Program-made: the position numbers and the translations under genes
Origin: Zelopaecilomyces penicillatus
Lineage: Eukaryota > Ascomycota > Sordariomycetes > Hypocreales > Pseudodiploosporaceae
Length of the DNA stretch: 64,000 nucleotides
Direction: 5' to 3'
Assembly (NCBI GenBank): GCA_005765155.1
Contig: VCCP01000002.1
Location: 1,302,001 to 1,366,000, forward strand
Shown: positions 45,986-58,639 of the stretch, one piece after another
Layout: every line of letters begins with the position of its first letter
Position numbering within the stretch: the first letter of the stretch is position 1
Notes under the pieces: model-generated
What the model was told of the DNA's origin: nothing
Database searches by the model: none
The model's input: the letters and a program-made list of their open reading frames with translations, nothing else

Positions 45986-46778
45986 GCCCCTCCCACTGCA
46001 TGCTTTTTTGGGCTACCTATTGGCCAGCACTTGATTCTCCCACTCCATTGAGGGAAGCAATCCAGTTGTTTGCGTGTACCACCATGGACTTATGCACTCT
46101 TGGCTATATCGATTATGAATTGTGATACCCCTGGCGCGTAGAAGGCATGCTGATTTCTCCTCCGAGGAGAGACTAGCTAAATTTTGCACGCCATCCCGTC
46201 AATCAGCTTTCTGGATATTCGGTTTTTTCTTTTTTGCATTACAAGTTTTCGGGTTGGCAGGAATACTGTTCTTCCTTAGTTTCATTGTTTCCCCCCTCCC
46301 CCTCTATTTCTGTTTGCAGGTACCGCCTGCCTCAGAATTTCCAATTTCAAAGCGATGGCGTTCTGGGAGATTTGAAGGTTACAGTAAATTTTTTTTTTGG
46401 TGCCACGGGCGCCTGCTCTTTGCAACCCTTGAATGATGATGCTGGACTTGATGCCAAGGACTTAGATATAGCAACTTAGAGAATATTAGCAGCCGTGATG
46501 GCTGGGTTTCATATAAACAGCAATTAAGGCTCACTTTTGATCACTTTCATGGTATAAAAGTATATCTGACTCATCGTACCGCCCGCTAATTACGGTTTCA
46601 ACATGTCCCCATATGCTGCATCTATAGGGGGACTGAGTTGATTGAGTGTCTTCCACTATTCACCTTTCGTGGCAAGGCTTGTTAGAAGTCAATATCACAA
46701 CTTGATGACCCATAATAGTGCAGAGCAATAAGAGAGAATGCTTATATATATTTGTTGAAATTGAATAATGCCTTATTT
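45986..46778. other. Convergent 3' region, LST4 / DBP10
   Basis: 3' UTRs of two convergent genes. T-rich patches near 46222-46234 and 46389-46398; no gene seen. Confidence 0.6.
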
Positions 46779-49546
46779 TCACCGTTTCCTCGGCCGCATC
46801 GTCTTTGCTTGGCGACGCTGCTGCTCCTGGCGGCGCTCCTTCTCCTGTCTCCCCTTGCGAATATCATCAACACCCTTGAGCTCCTTCTTGCTGCCCATGC
46901 CGTCCTTGAAACGACCGACACGCTTCTCCCTGGCTTCGTTGACCCTCTTCTTGCGCTGTTCGAAGTCGTCTCGAAACTTGTCAGCCTCCTTGGGGGCTTT
47001 CTCCTGCTTGTGCTTGTAACGAACGCCCGAAGGCAGCTGAGATCTATGGCCGGGCTTCTCTGCGTCGCCGACGCGCGGCAGCTTACCGACACGCTGGGCG
47101 CGCTTCCACCTGTCGAAACGGCCACTCTTAAAACTGGCGGCAATTTTGACACCACTCTCACCGACAATCATCCTGGCGCCCTTGGAGCCATCCTCATCGT
47201 TGTCCCGGTTGACGTACTTCTTGCCCTTTGCGTCCCAACGCATCTTGGCGCGCGCCGGGGCTCCAAATGACTTGGCTGTCTCATCGTTTGTGAGATCCAT
47301 AGCAACGTCTCGGGCCGCTTCGACGAAGCTAGAACCTTGCCCACCGGAGTGTACGCCGTAACCACGCTCCTCCGCGGCGTTGGTAGTTCGCGGTGTGTAG
47401 GACATGAACACTTCGTTATCTCGCCAATCCGTCCTGCCTTTCTTTGACTTGCCAGAATTTGAAATCGTAACCTCCAGACCATCCATATCGTCGTCGTCGT
47501 CGTCCTCCCCATCCACATCATCACCTGTCGTTTGAGTAACCTGCTCTGAACCGCCATAAAACTCATCGTCATCATCTTCTCCGCTTTCGGCTTTGGGTTC
47601 TTTATTTCTCGGCACGATTCTTTTACGAAGCTGCTTCATTACCTCTGCAACCTCACTGCTTCCTTTGTCGGCGTGGCCAACTTCGAAGATAGTCTCCTGT
47701 GGCTTGAAGTTGCTGATTCTTGCCAACATAGCGGCACGCGCCTCCTCTTCTCCATTAACGTCTTTGCCAAACATGGGATGCAGCTGCACCCAACCCTTGG
47801 AGCGAACAGACTCCCGGGCGCGCTTCGCACTAGCACTCGATGCTGAGTTTCGAGTTTTCATGTAAAGCTTTTCTGCTTTGGTAGCCACACCACGCAAATT
47901 TCTGATATCCTCATTCTCCTCCAAGAACTTATTCAGCCACTCCACATGGTTTCCTACTGAGTCCCTCTTCAATGCCCCGACAACCACATCCTCTGCGAAT
48001 GATGGGTCTGAATCCTCTTGCCCAACAACTAGTTTCTTTCCAAGGAAGAGTTGAAGATCTAAAAGATAGGGGGCATCGATATCTCGAACAAGACTGTAAG
48101 ACCAACCTCTCCGACCAGCACGCGCCGTTCGGCCAACACGATGAATGAATACCTTTGGTTGTGGCGGGAAGTCGAAGTTGATGACATTGGCCAAGACAGG
48201 AATATCAATACCTCTGGCAGCTACGTCTGTGACGACTAGGATGTGTGTCTTTCCATGTCGAAAGTCCTCGACTTGATTACGTCGAGCGGTCTGATCGAGA
48301 GAACCATAAACATGAGATGTCGCAAAACCCGCCTCTCGTAGCAAGTTTGCTAGATACTCGACATGATGCTTTGTGGCTGTGAAAACAATAGTTGAATGCT
48401 CAGTTGGTTTCCCTCCACCCGATGACATATCACCGCCTCGCTTTCGCTTCTTTGTATTATCAGACTCTTGTCGCCCATCCTCAGGTGGGCCCAGGGGTAC
48501 CCCTATAACGTCATGCAGAATGTGAAGCAAGGAGCCTTCCTTCTCGGCACCTTTCACGCCAAAAAATGCGCTTTCCAAGTCGGGGGAGACCTTGGTGTCT
48601 GCATCAAGACGAACAAGGCTCGGATCCTGCAGACCAGCACGAGCAAACTCAACTAAGGACGCTGGGAGTGTTGCAGAGAATAGCAGGGTTTGTCTTGAAG
48701 GCGGGAGAGCATGTAGAATCTCAGTCAGCTGCGTAGCAAAACCCATCTCAAACAGACGATCAGCTTCGTCAAAGACGACATATTTAACCGATGACAGATC
48801 AAGGTTCATTTCGACCTTCAAATGCAGGAATCGACCCGGCGTGGCAATAACAATGTCAGGGTTAGCTGCCATGTAGCCAAACTGTTCCTCCAAACTGTCT
48901 CCACCAACTAGCAACGCGCATTGCAAATCCGTTCCACGACCGAGCTCCTTGACAACCTTCAACGTCTGAATCGCCAACTCTCGCGAGGGGGACATGATCA
49001 GAGCTCGAGTTCCGAATCTGGCGCTGTGAGCACGCAGCTTCTCAATCATGGGAATGACAAACGCCGCCGTTTTGCCCGATCCGGTTCTGGCCATGCCGAC
49101 AACATCCCTTCGGTCAAGGACTAGTGGAATCGTTTTTCGTTGAATTGGAGTTGGAACTGAAAAGCCCTTTCTAGCAATGGCCTTGAGAATATTGGCATTG
49201 AGACCTGTAGCAATGGTAGTTAGTGCATGTGAAACAATGCGGCGCCTGACGAACAGCAGCCGTGGCAATCTCACGTACCCATTGCCTGGAAGCCTCCACC
49301 CTTCTTCACAGTCCGACCCTTCAAGTTGGAAGCCTTGCGGAAGGAAGCTGCCTGCTGCAGAGCAATAAAGGCCTCATCGCCCTCCTCGTCGTCTCCAGTT
49401 GGGGCATTGAAGATGCCATCAAAGTCGAGGTCATCGCCATTTGCGACGTGCTGCGGCCCTTCTTCATCCTCGCCAGGATAGAGGGAGTCGAGGATGTCTA
49501 GCTCAGGCTCTGAAGCCGCAGGCGAAGCTGCGCGTCTTCCAGGCAT
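46779..49546 (-). CDS. DBP10: DEAD-box ATP-dependent RNA helicase Dbp10
   Basis: Two exons, 49546-49279 and 49204-46779, 897 residues, normal for Dbp10. The 74-nt intron joins GFQAMG to LNANILKAIARKGF. Helicase motifs in order: Q-motif PTPIQRKTIP (107-116), motif I GSGKT (131-135), DEAD (235-238), SAT (266-268) and motif VI HRVGRTARAGR near 376. The DBP10 C-terminal domain follows (TDWRDNEVFMSYTPRTTNAA, ERGYGVHSGG), then a Lys/Arg-rich tail ending RQAKTMRPRKR. An acidic run (DGEDDDDDDMDG) lies between. Role: nucleolar helicase in 60S ribosomal subunit assembly, acting near the peptidyl-transferase centre rRNA. It starts 371 bases from a divergent J-protein gene. Confidence 0.96.
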
Positions 49547-49917
49547 TATTAGACAGGCCCGATGCGCGTCCTGGTGTGTAGTTGAGGAAATGTGCTGGAT
49601 CTTTGCTGGATATCCTCAAGCTGCCACCCTGATGCTGCAGTAGCCCAATTTTTTTTTCTGAACCGTTGTCGACCCACACATAGTTGCCTTATCTTATCAA
49701 GGCGGCGGGGCAGAGGGTCCCCGATTCGGCGGTGCCTGCCGCCAACTGTAGCCGCTTCACGGTAGTAGTCAAGTATTGGTACCTGGGAATTTAACTTGTC
49801 ACCCAAACATCCACCCTCCAGCTCACATCCAACCGCATCAATTGCATCTCCCGATTCGACTCCAAGCACCATACTCTAACAATCGCATCATATTTGAATA
49901 TCATTCAATTAGTCACA
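49547..49917. promoter_or_regulatory. Divergent promoter, DBP10 / J-protein
   Basis: Only 371 bases separate two divergent start codons, so both genes must draw their promoters from it. No TATA box or recognised factor site stands out. Confidence 0.55.
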
Positions 49918-50708
49918 ATGGGCGATGATGGCTTCAAGGAAGACAAGGAGGCCTTTGACGTCCTTGAGTTGGAAGCCAAAGAATTCGACAAGGTTGGTGT
50001 CATGGAATTATCAGTTACCGTCTTTCCTCGTTCGCATAGTTGACTTTGATACAGGATGCCGAAATCGACCGAATTCTCAGGGCCTTTCGCCTTGATGCGT
50101 AAGTTCTAGTAACTTAGAGATGGGATAGCTTGTTTTTCCACTTACTTATGAAGCGATTAACATGGGGACACAGATACGCCGTGCTAGACCTGCAACCGGG
50201 TGTCCCAGAATCAGACATCAAAATGACCTACCGCAAGAAGTCGTTGCTCATCCATCCCGACAAGACCAAGAATCCTCAAGCGCCGGACGCCTTTGACCGT
50301 TTGAAGAAGGCACAAACAGAACTTATGGACGAAAAGCATCGCGAGCGATTAGACGAAGCAATTGCCGACGCGCGAATGCTCCTAATACGTGAGAATAAAT
50401 GGACTGTGGACAGCCCGGAGCTCAAAACAGATGACTTCGCCAAGAAGTGGCGCGAGAAGAGCAAGATGGTTCTAATCGATAACGAGCAACGGCGCAGGCG
50501 ACAGGTCAAGGCACAGATGCAGGAAGAGGGCCGCGAGCAGCGCCGTGCGGACGAGGAGTTGGAGGATCGCAAGCGCAAGAGACAGCACGACCAGGACTGG
50601 GAATCCACTCGGGATGTGCGGATCAGCAGCTGGAGACAGTTTCAAAAGGGCAAATCAGGCGGGGAGTCGGACAAGAAGAAGAAAAAGAAGCTCAAGCCCA
50701 TTGGCTAA
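49918..50708 (+). CDS. DNAJC8/Spf31-type J-domain protein
   Basis: Three exons: 49918-49992, 50055-50098, 50174-50708; 217 residues. The J domain spans about residues 40-105: YAVLDLQPGV, YRKKSLLIHPDKTKNPQAPD with HPD at 67-69. The N-terminal DAEIDRILRAFRLDAYAVLD and the long charged C-terminal helix (KWREKSKMVLIDNEQRRRRQ, then repeated Glu/Arg) ending in SSWRQFQKG and a Lys-rich tail are the pattern of DNAJC8 and fission-yeast Spf31. Family knowledge: an Hsp70 co-chaperone associated with spliceosomal proteins, nuclear. The C-terminal Lys run could be a nuclear localisation signal. The gene converges on MDJ1, another J protein of a different class; the two are not tandem duplicates. Confidence 0.92.
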
Positions 50709-51536
50709 CCCGTTCCTTACAGACCACCCTTCTAATTTTCTCTATTCTAACGCGAGGGTGCAAGTCATATTCCAAATGAAAATCCAAACACATACAAGGA
50801 GAAGAAGAAAAGACAATAACTCGAATGCCTTGAGGTTCTCTGAGCTAGCCATCTCTTGTTGTGAGTTGATATATGACGCTGAGTGTTTGGATCTAACCAC
50901 CACAGCCTCCAGACGAAAATGAAAAACATACACACGTGGGCACCAGACGAGCTTGCAGCAAACTGTTTTTTTTGGTAACTCAACACCGAAACCGACAACG
51001 TCTACCTGCGCCTCGCCAATCACCCGCCGTATGCCGACCTTTTTTTCTCTTCCTCAGTGATGCCTTTGCTATTTGCTTCTTCAACCTCTGCATAGCGCTC
51101 TGGATCGTTTGCCCCATCGTAGACATTTCCTATCACGTACAGTAGGAAAAGTGCACCCTGCATTGATGTGAGGAGATGGTTTCTTTACGGGAGGAGCAGT
51201 TTGCTCCCTCCAAGTCTCATACTATAAACAATAGCGTACAGACTATGCCAGCCGCATAAGGCTAAAGATTTTACACATTGTGGTTGGGTAGTTTGTTTTC
51301 AGTCCTCCCGCCTCCCTATAGCAACGCCATCGACAAGAGTTGTTACAGTATATCAATAAATGATGAAGATAATGGTAAAGAGAGGCCTCCTTTTTAAACA
51401 CCAGCGAATGCAGCACTCCACCTATGCAAGATATCCCGGAGCCACAATCCGGCCCCATACCCCCCGCCCCGACATCATTCTCGTAAACTTAGGAACATTA
51501 CAGAGCTTTGTTTCGCTGCTTGAGGGCGTCTTCCCC
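50709..51536. other. Convergent 3' region, J-protein / MDJ1
   Basis: 3' UTRs of two convergent genes; no further gene seen. Mildly AT-rich. Confidence 0.6.
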
Positions 51537-53426
51537 TCAGCTGGACGTGGAGCCGGGAGATTTCTTGGCTTCGTCGGTCTTGGAGTCAGGTTTATCCGAG
51601 CTGTTGGAACCTTCGTTGCCGTTTTGGTGAGCAGGGTGGTTTGTCAAGGTGTGCCACATTGATTTGAGAAAACCCTCGTTTTTGTGCGATTCCGGGTCTG
51701 ATGGATCGACTTGCGCTCTGCTGATAAGATGAGTTGTGTTTGTCAGTCTCTTGTATGTTCAGGATTGAATCAAATCAAACAGTCTGATTTTGCTGCCACT
51801 TGCTTGCTTGGTGCCTTCGCGAATTTTACAAAATCATTTTGACTGACGTTTGGTTGTGGCTGGCTTACCCCTGAGAACCAACATTCATGATGCGCCGAGC
51901 AGTTTTGTCGTCCATTTCGTCGGCGAGCATCTCCACAATCATTCGCTGGTTTGCGCTGAGGTACTTGGGCATGTTGACCCGGAACTCTACCCTGAGATCT
52001 CCAGAGCCGCCCCTCCGTGCGCCAAGTCGCTTCATGCCCATACCGGAGAGGGTGATCTTGTCTCCCGTGTTGGTACCGGTGGCGACCTTGACGTTGACAG
52101 CGCCGTCTAGAGTTGGGATGGATACCTGCCCGCCGAGTAGAGCAGTGGTGAGAGGGATAGTAGCGGTGTGAAGGATGTTGGAGCCTTCTCGGGTGAACTT
52201 GGGATCCTTAGCAACACGAACAAAGACGTAGAGATCACCGCGCGTGCTCCTGGCGTTGGGGTCTACGGATCGTCCGGTTAGGGGGGCGTCGCCGGCACCG
52301 TCGACCCTGAGTCTCATGCCGTCCTCGATTCCGGCCGGGATGTCGACGGTGATATTCTTCCGTTCACGCACCACACCGTTTCCAGCGCAGCTCCGGCACT
52401 CAGAGCCCTTGGGGATGGTGGTGCCAGTCCCCTCGCAGGTTCCACAAGTAGAAGCCATCTGGAAGCCGCCCTGCATAAAATGCAGGCGAGTACCTGTTCC
52501 ATTACAAGACTTGCACGATGTCCGCTGCGTCCCGGGCTTCAACCCACTACCTGTGCATGTATCGCAGGCCACCAATGGCGTAATAGAAATTGTCTTGGTC
52601 GTCCCCTTGGCAGATTCCATAAACGTGATGCTGGTCTGAACTTCGATATTTTCGCCCACAAGGATTTCCTGCTGAAACGGGTTTGCCCCTCGTCCACCAC
52701 GTCGGCCACCAAAAGGTCCTCCTTGCTGCCCGCCCGTAAATGCAGAAAATATATCCTCAAAGTTGAAGCCGCCGCCAAAGCCGCCCTGACCAGCGCCGCC
52801 AGCGCCGCCGCCGAATCCAGAAAAGGGGTGGCCTCCACCGCCAAATGGGTCGCCGGCAGTCGGGTTTCCGTTCGGGTCGAAGCCCGCGGCGCCGAACTGG
52901 TCATACTGCTCCTTTTTCTTCGGATCGGACAGAATTTCATACGAGGACTGGATATCACCGAATTTATCCTTGGCCGTAGGGTCCTTGTTCGTGTCCGGGT
53001 GGTATTTTTTCGCCAGCCCGTAGTAAGCCTTTTTTATTTCGGCAGCCGTGGCGCCTTTGCTCACCCCGAGGGCCTTGTAAGGGTCTTTATTTAACAATGA
53101 ATTCGTGCTGTGGAAAGTCTGCTCTCTTGTATTAGTTGAGCCGCCAACAGATGCAGATATGTCGAGGATATATGGTTTGTATATATATATATGTGTGTGT
53201 AGGTGTGATAGATTAAGATGGCTCAACTCACCCGCTTAGAGGAGGGGGTTGTTCGGTGTTCCCTGTGATAGAATGACGTAGTATCTCGATGACCAGACCG
53301 AAATGAGGCCGTGTGCAGCTGTGCTCCTTTGCGAAGACATCTCTGGACCTTGGATCGGCCAGACAAGTGGCCTTGCGCAAGCACCCTCGAAGGCGCTGCG
53401 GCCTTCAATAGCAAGCTCGAGTTCAT
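51537..53426 (-). CDS. MDJ1: Mitochondrial DnaJ (Hsp40) Mdj1
   Basis: Three exons: 53426-53232, 53118-51869, 51717-51537; 541 residues. A Ser/Arg/Leu-rich presequence (MNSSLLLKAAAPSRV...) fits mitochondrial import. The J domain (DPYKALGVSKGATAAEIKKA, HPD at 105-107) is followed by a Gly/Phe region, four zinc-finger repeats CDTCTGSG, CKSCNGTG, CGTCEGTG and CRSCAGNG (about 247-308), then the DnaJ C-terminal substrate domain. This is a class A (type I) Hsp40. The last exon (AQVDPSDPESHKNEGF, LKSMWHTLTNHP) is outside the long frame: the frame's apparent TAA stop lies in a GTAAGC donor. Role: co-chaperone of matrix Hsp70 in protein folding and mtDNA maintenance. Confidence 0.95.
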
Positions 53427-54335
53427 AATTGTTGTGGGCCGCAGTGGATCATTGTCCCTAAAGCACTAGATAAAGTTGAAGCAGCTCCCGTGCAATTGGA
53501 AAGCTCCCGATAAAGCTGTTCGATACGCACGCCTCCCGAATTTAGACCCTGAAGTAGTAGTAGCCGACGGATAGGTTGGTGTTTCGCGACTCGGTGGTTT
53601 AAACCCCCCAACTTTTTTTCTGCCGGTCTTCCGCCGAAGCTTTGGAATGACCGAGAAGTGCCTGGCTAATAAATGCCCGTGCCTGAGGCGCCAAAATGCC
53701 GTCATAACCTAGCTGCTGCCGCCCCGCCGGTGCCGGCCAATAGCTGAGCCCTGACCCTGAATTATGTTGGTAAGCGTTTGGGGGCAAAGCCGCCTAGCAA
53801 CGGTTCGGTCGGCTGAGGACTCGGCACTCTAGGATGGCAAATCGGCGAGGTTTGAACCCACTGATGCGGAATCATTTCAAGGGAAATATTAGTTGTGAGC
53901 TCTGATTGTAGATGCGAGACTGGTTCTTTCACCTGGTTTTTCAATTCGGGAGAGGTTTTCTTCTCAAATGGGAAAAAAAGTTGCCGTCGACGCACGAGTC
54001 TGTGCCCTGGCCTCATAGCGCTGCCTAGAGACCAGGCTGGAAAGATTCTTATGAGCTCGAAAAAACAACGTGTGTGGACATTGACTATCTCATATCTAAT
54101 GGTATCTAGTATGTGTGGTAATAATGCATGACTTCTATGCAGCCTTGCAAAAACGGGCGCAGTTTCTCAAGAGATCCCGAACAAAAAGGAAAAAAGAAAA
54201 AAAAAAGAGTACATGTCTCTCCTCCTATTTAAGTTGAGGGAGCTGTATGCCCAAACCCCTCGCAACGCCGAAAACTCCACGCCAATGCTCATTTGAAGCC
54301 GCTCGCGAATCCAATCCCAATCATGTTGCCATATT
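53427..54335. other. Intergenic, MDJ1 promoter / SAP30 3' side
   Basis: No supported gene. The MDJ1 promoter probably lies in the first part, and an A-rich tract sits near 54183-54208. Confidence 0.55.
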
Positions 54336-54946
54336 TCAATCCAGTATTGAAGTGGGCTGTTTGTTCGGACCGTCTGGCTTTAAGACCTTCTCGGAGCGGA
54401 TCTTGTAGATGAAGTCGACAATCACGTCGTTTTCTTGTATTCCCATGCCGTTGAAGTGCTTGCGCACAGCCATGGCCAGCTGTTCCTTGCCCTGCCGGCG
54501 AGCTTGTTTTTTCCGTATCATGGTCGGAGAATAGGCGCCAATGCCAGCAGAATGCGACAGCACCCACTGGTGAAAGGCGCTTGAGAAGGAGGAAGGGGCG
54601 TTGAGTTCGTGTTCGCGGCGGTAGGCATGGAGGGCCCGTCGTTCGAAGGTGGACCAATTCAGCTATGAGTTTGTCAGCCATTGTCTGTGTAACTAAGAGG
54701 CACCAAGGCCCTCTGTCCATGCTTGGGATGGTGGTTGAGCTTGGGACATACCGCAGGGCCAGCTGTGTCTGTCAAGACCTGAGCTGGAGCGGAAGTGACG
54801 GTGGCGGGAGGTTCACGATGCTGAGCCGCGCTTGTCTGGCTCGCGCCGCGGCGCATCTTGGTAGCAGTGTGTCCCCCATTCTTTTCCTTGGTGGCGCTGT
54901 CGGGTTTGGTATCATCGTGAGCTCGGGAAGACTTTGAAGGCGCCAT
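54336..54946 (-). CDS. SAP30: Sap30-like histone deacetylase complex subunit
   Basis: Two exons, 54946-54752 and 54662-54336, 173 residues. The N-terminal 65 residues are hydrophilic and low in complexity. The C-terminal part is the Sap30 Sin3-binding domain: LNWSTFERRALHAYRREHEL from residue 66, IGAYSPTMIRKKQARRQGKE, then AVRKHFNGMGIQENDVIVDF. Family role: bridges Sin3 and the Rpd3/HDAC1 deacetylase to DNA in the large Sin3 corepressor complex. The intron (GTATGT...CTCATAG) is phase 0. The last 14 or so residues (KPDGPNKQPTSILD) are not conserved to my knowledge, so a further 3' intron cannot be excluded. Confidence 0.88.
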
Positions 54947-56489
54947 TGGGCAGGTTTTGGGGTGGAGGAGAGTCGAGGTGTCGAGAATGGGAGGGATTCG
55001 TCAAAGCCGCGAAAGTTGAAGGGAGGGTTATTTTCTTTCTGAGATTGCTTGGGCCAGCAAATGGGAACAGGCGGTTACATGGCCTCATGAGAGTTTCTTG
55101 CTGCCAAAAGGGAATATGCTTGAAGTTTGTGTGTGTTTGAAATTCGGCACTGACTTTCGGGGAGGAGGGGAGAGAGACGGACGGCAAGGCTCCGGGGGAG
55201 AAGCAGGAAGCGTGAAGGAATTCGCCCAGCTGACTGGACTTTTGGGGGGGGTGTGGCGGATGACGCGCTGGGTGTTGAGTGCTACTGTACTTTGATCTGG
55301 TACCTCACTGTACTGTACCGACGCTGAGTGGGGGGAGCTGAGTCTATGGAGCATACACCGCTGTAGCAGGTACTGTTACAGCGAAGGTGAGCGCTAAAAG
55401 CACCACTGAGGCGACCTGCTGAGGCGACCTTCTGAAACGCCCTACAGTGGTGTGTATGTATGGAGATTGGACAGCTACCAGACCTAGGTGTACTCAGTGA
55501 GCCGACAGCGCAAGGCGGCACGCCTTTGCTAGTGGGGGTTTGGTGCCTCTGGCAGCTTCGCGTGCGCCGATGAAGTCCCATTGGGCGGTCATAGCGACTT
55601 TGGAGACGGGGCACACCACTGATTGGATGCCCAGGCCTGCAGGTGAGAGACCAGGCCAATGGCTGCTGTTCTTTTTTCTCCTCCACAACGCAGCTAAATT
55701 GCATGCATATTGATTGAGTCGGCCGTTCCTGCCAGGTCCCGAGTCCCGAAAGCGGACGCCAATGAACCAGATTATTGCATGTTCACTCTATTTCTTGCAT
55801 GGCCGCCTCATTTCCACTTGTCAACTCGCCCTCCACCGGACTGAGGTACCTCATATCAAGCAGGGAGAGGCAAGACAACACTCAAGTTACTAAATACCTC
55901 CCTGGTTGATTGCAGCATTCAATAGTATCCACCTCAAGGGCGTTACCACTGTTTGCCCAGGTTATCAAAGGCATTATTAGGACAAAACCCGCAAAGTCTA
56001 GTCAGGCAAATCAGGGTCAGGGTCGCCAAACAATCGCCATTGTTAGCCGCCCTCTATTATTAGCTCACTCACACCCATTTGACAACAACCATCGTCACAA
56101 TTGTTCCCAAGTTTTCATCGCATTATGGATGAAGATGTTTGTACTTGCTAAACACATGTTCATCTCAATATACTCAGCTCAAACAATCAATTTCATGAGC
56201 TTAAAATCTTTATTTTCCTAACAAAAGCTTCATCAGAAACCTCAGCTTATACTACTTCTTATTTGCCAGTTTGCCTCACTTGCAACAGTGGTCCTCCCTC
56301 CCCCAAGCAACATGGCTTCATCGTTGAACCATAAATAAAAATCATCAAACTCGCCACCACACAAACTATAAGCACCATCAAAGCCTCAGAATGGTTTAAA
56401 TAGAACTTGGCCGTCTACTAGGCCGTTTAGTAGACATTTACCTAGAACCACCATCTCTAACAAACCATCACTGAAACACATTGCCCGCC
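54947..56489. other. Intergenic stretch upstream of broken kinase gene
   Basis: No supported gene. The SAP30 promoter lies at its left end. From about 55700 rightward composition shifts to AT-richer, light-repeat DNA typical of accessory spacers. Confidence 0.5.
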
Positions 56490-57916
56490 ATGAAGGTATG
56501 ACGGTATATAGTTACAACCTCTTCTTCCGAAATCCCCTTCCTTACTCTTCGTGCCATTAGCAAACCCAAGAGTCAAAACACGCTGTCTGGTTTATTTCTC
56601 CAACTTGTTCAAATTCAGGCAGGGGAGCTCATCAACCACCGCTATCTCGTCAATGGGCCCATTGGATAAGGATCATTTGGCATAATTTATTCAGGTTTTG
56701 ATGAACCCCCCTCCCCTTCAAACAATATTCCTTTTTAGCTGGAGGTCCCTCATAGATAGATTTCGCAGCTAACATAGAACATTGTCTTGGCATAGGCATC
56801 GACATCGGAACAATGGAGCATGTTGCCATCAAGTCCGAGTCACGGCACAACCTTAGTAACTGCAGCCTCAACGAAGCCGAAGCGTACAAGACCATCCCAA
56901 AAGCACTCTGCATGCCCAAAATCCGCTGGTCCGGAAGTCACAGTAGATATAGAGTCATTGTGTACGGTCTGTTGGGGCCGTCGGTTGACGATCTCTTCAG
57001 TCTATGCGGCCATCAACTTTCACTCAAGACTGTGCTCCAACTGGCTGACCAGATGATCTCCTGCCTTGAACACATTCACTCACACTCCTATGTGCACCGA
57101 GACCTCAAGCCAGGCAACTTTTTGATGGGGGTGGACAATATGAGACACGTCGTGCACATCATCGACTTTGGCATGGCCGAATGTTTCGCAGAGCCTAGAC
57201 CTTACGTTCCTGGATTTTGCGGCAGTGTGACCTGGGCGAGCATCAGCGCACATACGAGCGATGTAGGTGCTTCTCTTTTTCCTCATTCCACTCCTGACCC
57301 TTCTTCATTTCACCATACTTCTTCTTCTATCTTCCATTGCCAACTCTATGGACCCGTCTCTCTAATAAATATTCTTCCCACTAACTCAACTCCCTTCCTC
57401 GGAACTCTCACTCATGTCAAAAAGGCCCAATATCCAAAGGACGACCTGGAAGCTCTATGCTACATACTCGTATATCTTGCCTGTGGCAGCCTTCCCTGGA
57501 CCCTCAGAAACAGCCGGTACAGCGAGGAAGTACACAGGCTAAAGATCAAGATGTCTTCTGCCGAGATCTGTGGCGAACTACCTGCCCAGTTCGCCACCCA
57601 CCTAGACTATGCCCGCTCTCTTAGCATCAACGAAACGCCAGATTATGCCGAGCTCCGCAAGCTATACAGCGATCTTTTTTTTAGTTCAGGCTTCAAGAAT
57701 GATGGCTTGTATGACTGGAGCCATCCAGAGAGCCCTGCAGCGCCGGCGATTAGCGTGTCGTCTGCAATCAATGAGCCAGCTGACTCTGAGCAAACGACGA
57801 ACATGGGGATGCTGGTGGACTTGGTGACACGCCCAATCAAATCATTTCTCTCTGCTGCTCCGATGGATAGCCCATCCCATGGGGAGGAGCCTGTTTTTAG
57901 ACTTAATCGAGGATAA
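56490..57916 (+). pseudogene. Casein kinase 1-like gene with a stop in the glycine loop
   Basis: Four exons fit in phase: 56490-56495 (ATGAAG), 56619-56694, 56796-57262, 57425-57916; 347 codons with one internal TAA at 56667-56669. The reading GELINHRYLVNGPIG-stop-GSFGIIYSG breaks the ATP-binding IGxGSFG loop. Beyond it the kinase is intact: VAIKSES with the catalytic Lys, LLGPSVDDLF, HRDLKPGNFLM, DFG within IIDFGMAE, and KDDLEALCYILVYLACGSLP, a CK1 hallmark. The last intron (162 nt, branch CTAAC) is also a multiple of three, so the raw frame stays open. A downstream ATG at 56813 would give a kinase lacking the glycine loop. Either a recent pseudogene, a sequencing error, or a truncated pseudokinase. 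Base use is AT-richer than in the housekeeping genes. Confidence 0.85.
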
Positions 57917-58639
57917 GTAGCTGGATATATTTCATCTTAAAAAGAAACCCTGTTTTCCTGACTGAAGGAGGAGTAGCGGCACTGAAGAGAGTATAATATA
58001 TTAAAACTTTCATTAATTATGCACTGATGTCCGTTCATGGCAAGTTGATTGCAAAGAAATTGTTGTGCTCAGCAACGTATACGTCTCTCCCATCAGAAAT
58101 CCTCCCCACAACAGAGGCTATAGGACATTACTACTCAGCCAGACAATTGTCACATACCCTTTTAAAAACCTTCAATGTTGTCAAACCAGTTTTCACCTTG
58201 TTTTACTATTCATACCGCAGCGTCGAAGTAGCCATAGAGATTATAAAGATTTCAAGGATCATAGTAATTCTAGAATAGTGCTAATCAAATATCAATGACA
58301 CAGAATAGGTATCAAGTCATAAAATATTGTTTGTATATAGTTATTCCGTAACATCATATAACTTTTGTCCATCTTGTTCTAAAAGTGACAAGTGCAATGT
58401 TGGAAAACAAACATCACGATATGGGTATTCTAATTTACATTCAACAAATATACCTCCCCATACATTTTGACAAAAAAAATAATCATCCGCCCGCCCAGGC
58501 AACCATTAATGCTCATGAATGCCTCGAGCCAGGCTTCCTCGTTTCCCTGGTAGCGCCGTACACCCCCCCAAAGTCATATATAGCCAGCCACCACATGTTT
58601 ATGACTCCATACGTACCTCATAAATCACAATTAGTTTAT
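57917..58639. other. AT-rich convergent 3' region
   Basis: AT-rich DNA with short frames and no recognisable gene; holds the 3' ends of both neighbours. Confidence 0.6.

Noticed and set aside
49918..53426. Adjacent J-protein genes as a tandem duplication
   Set aside because: They belong to different J-protein classes (DNAJC8 type and class A Mdj1) with no similarity outside the J domain, and lie in convergent orientation.
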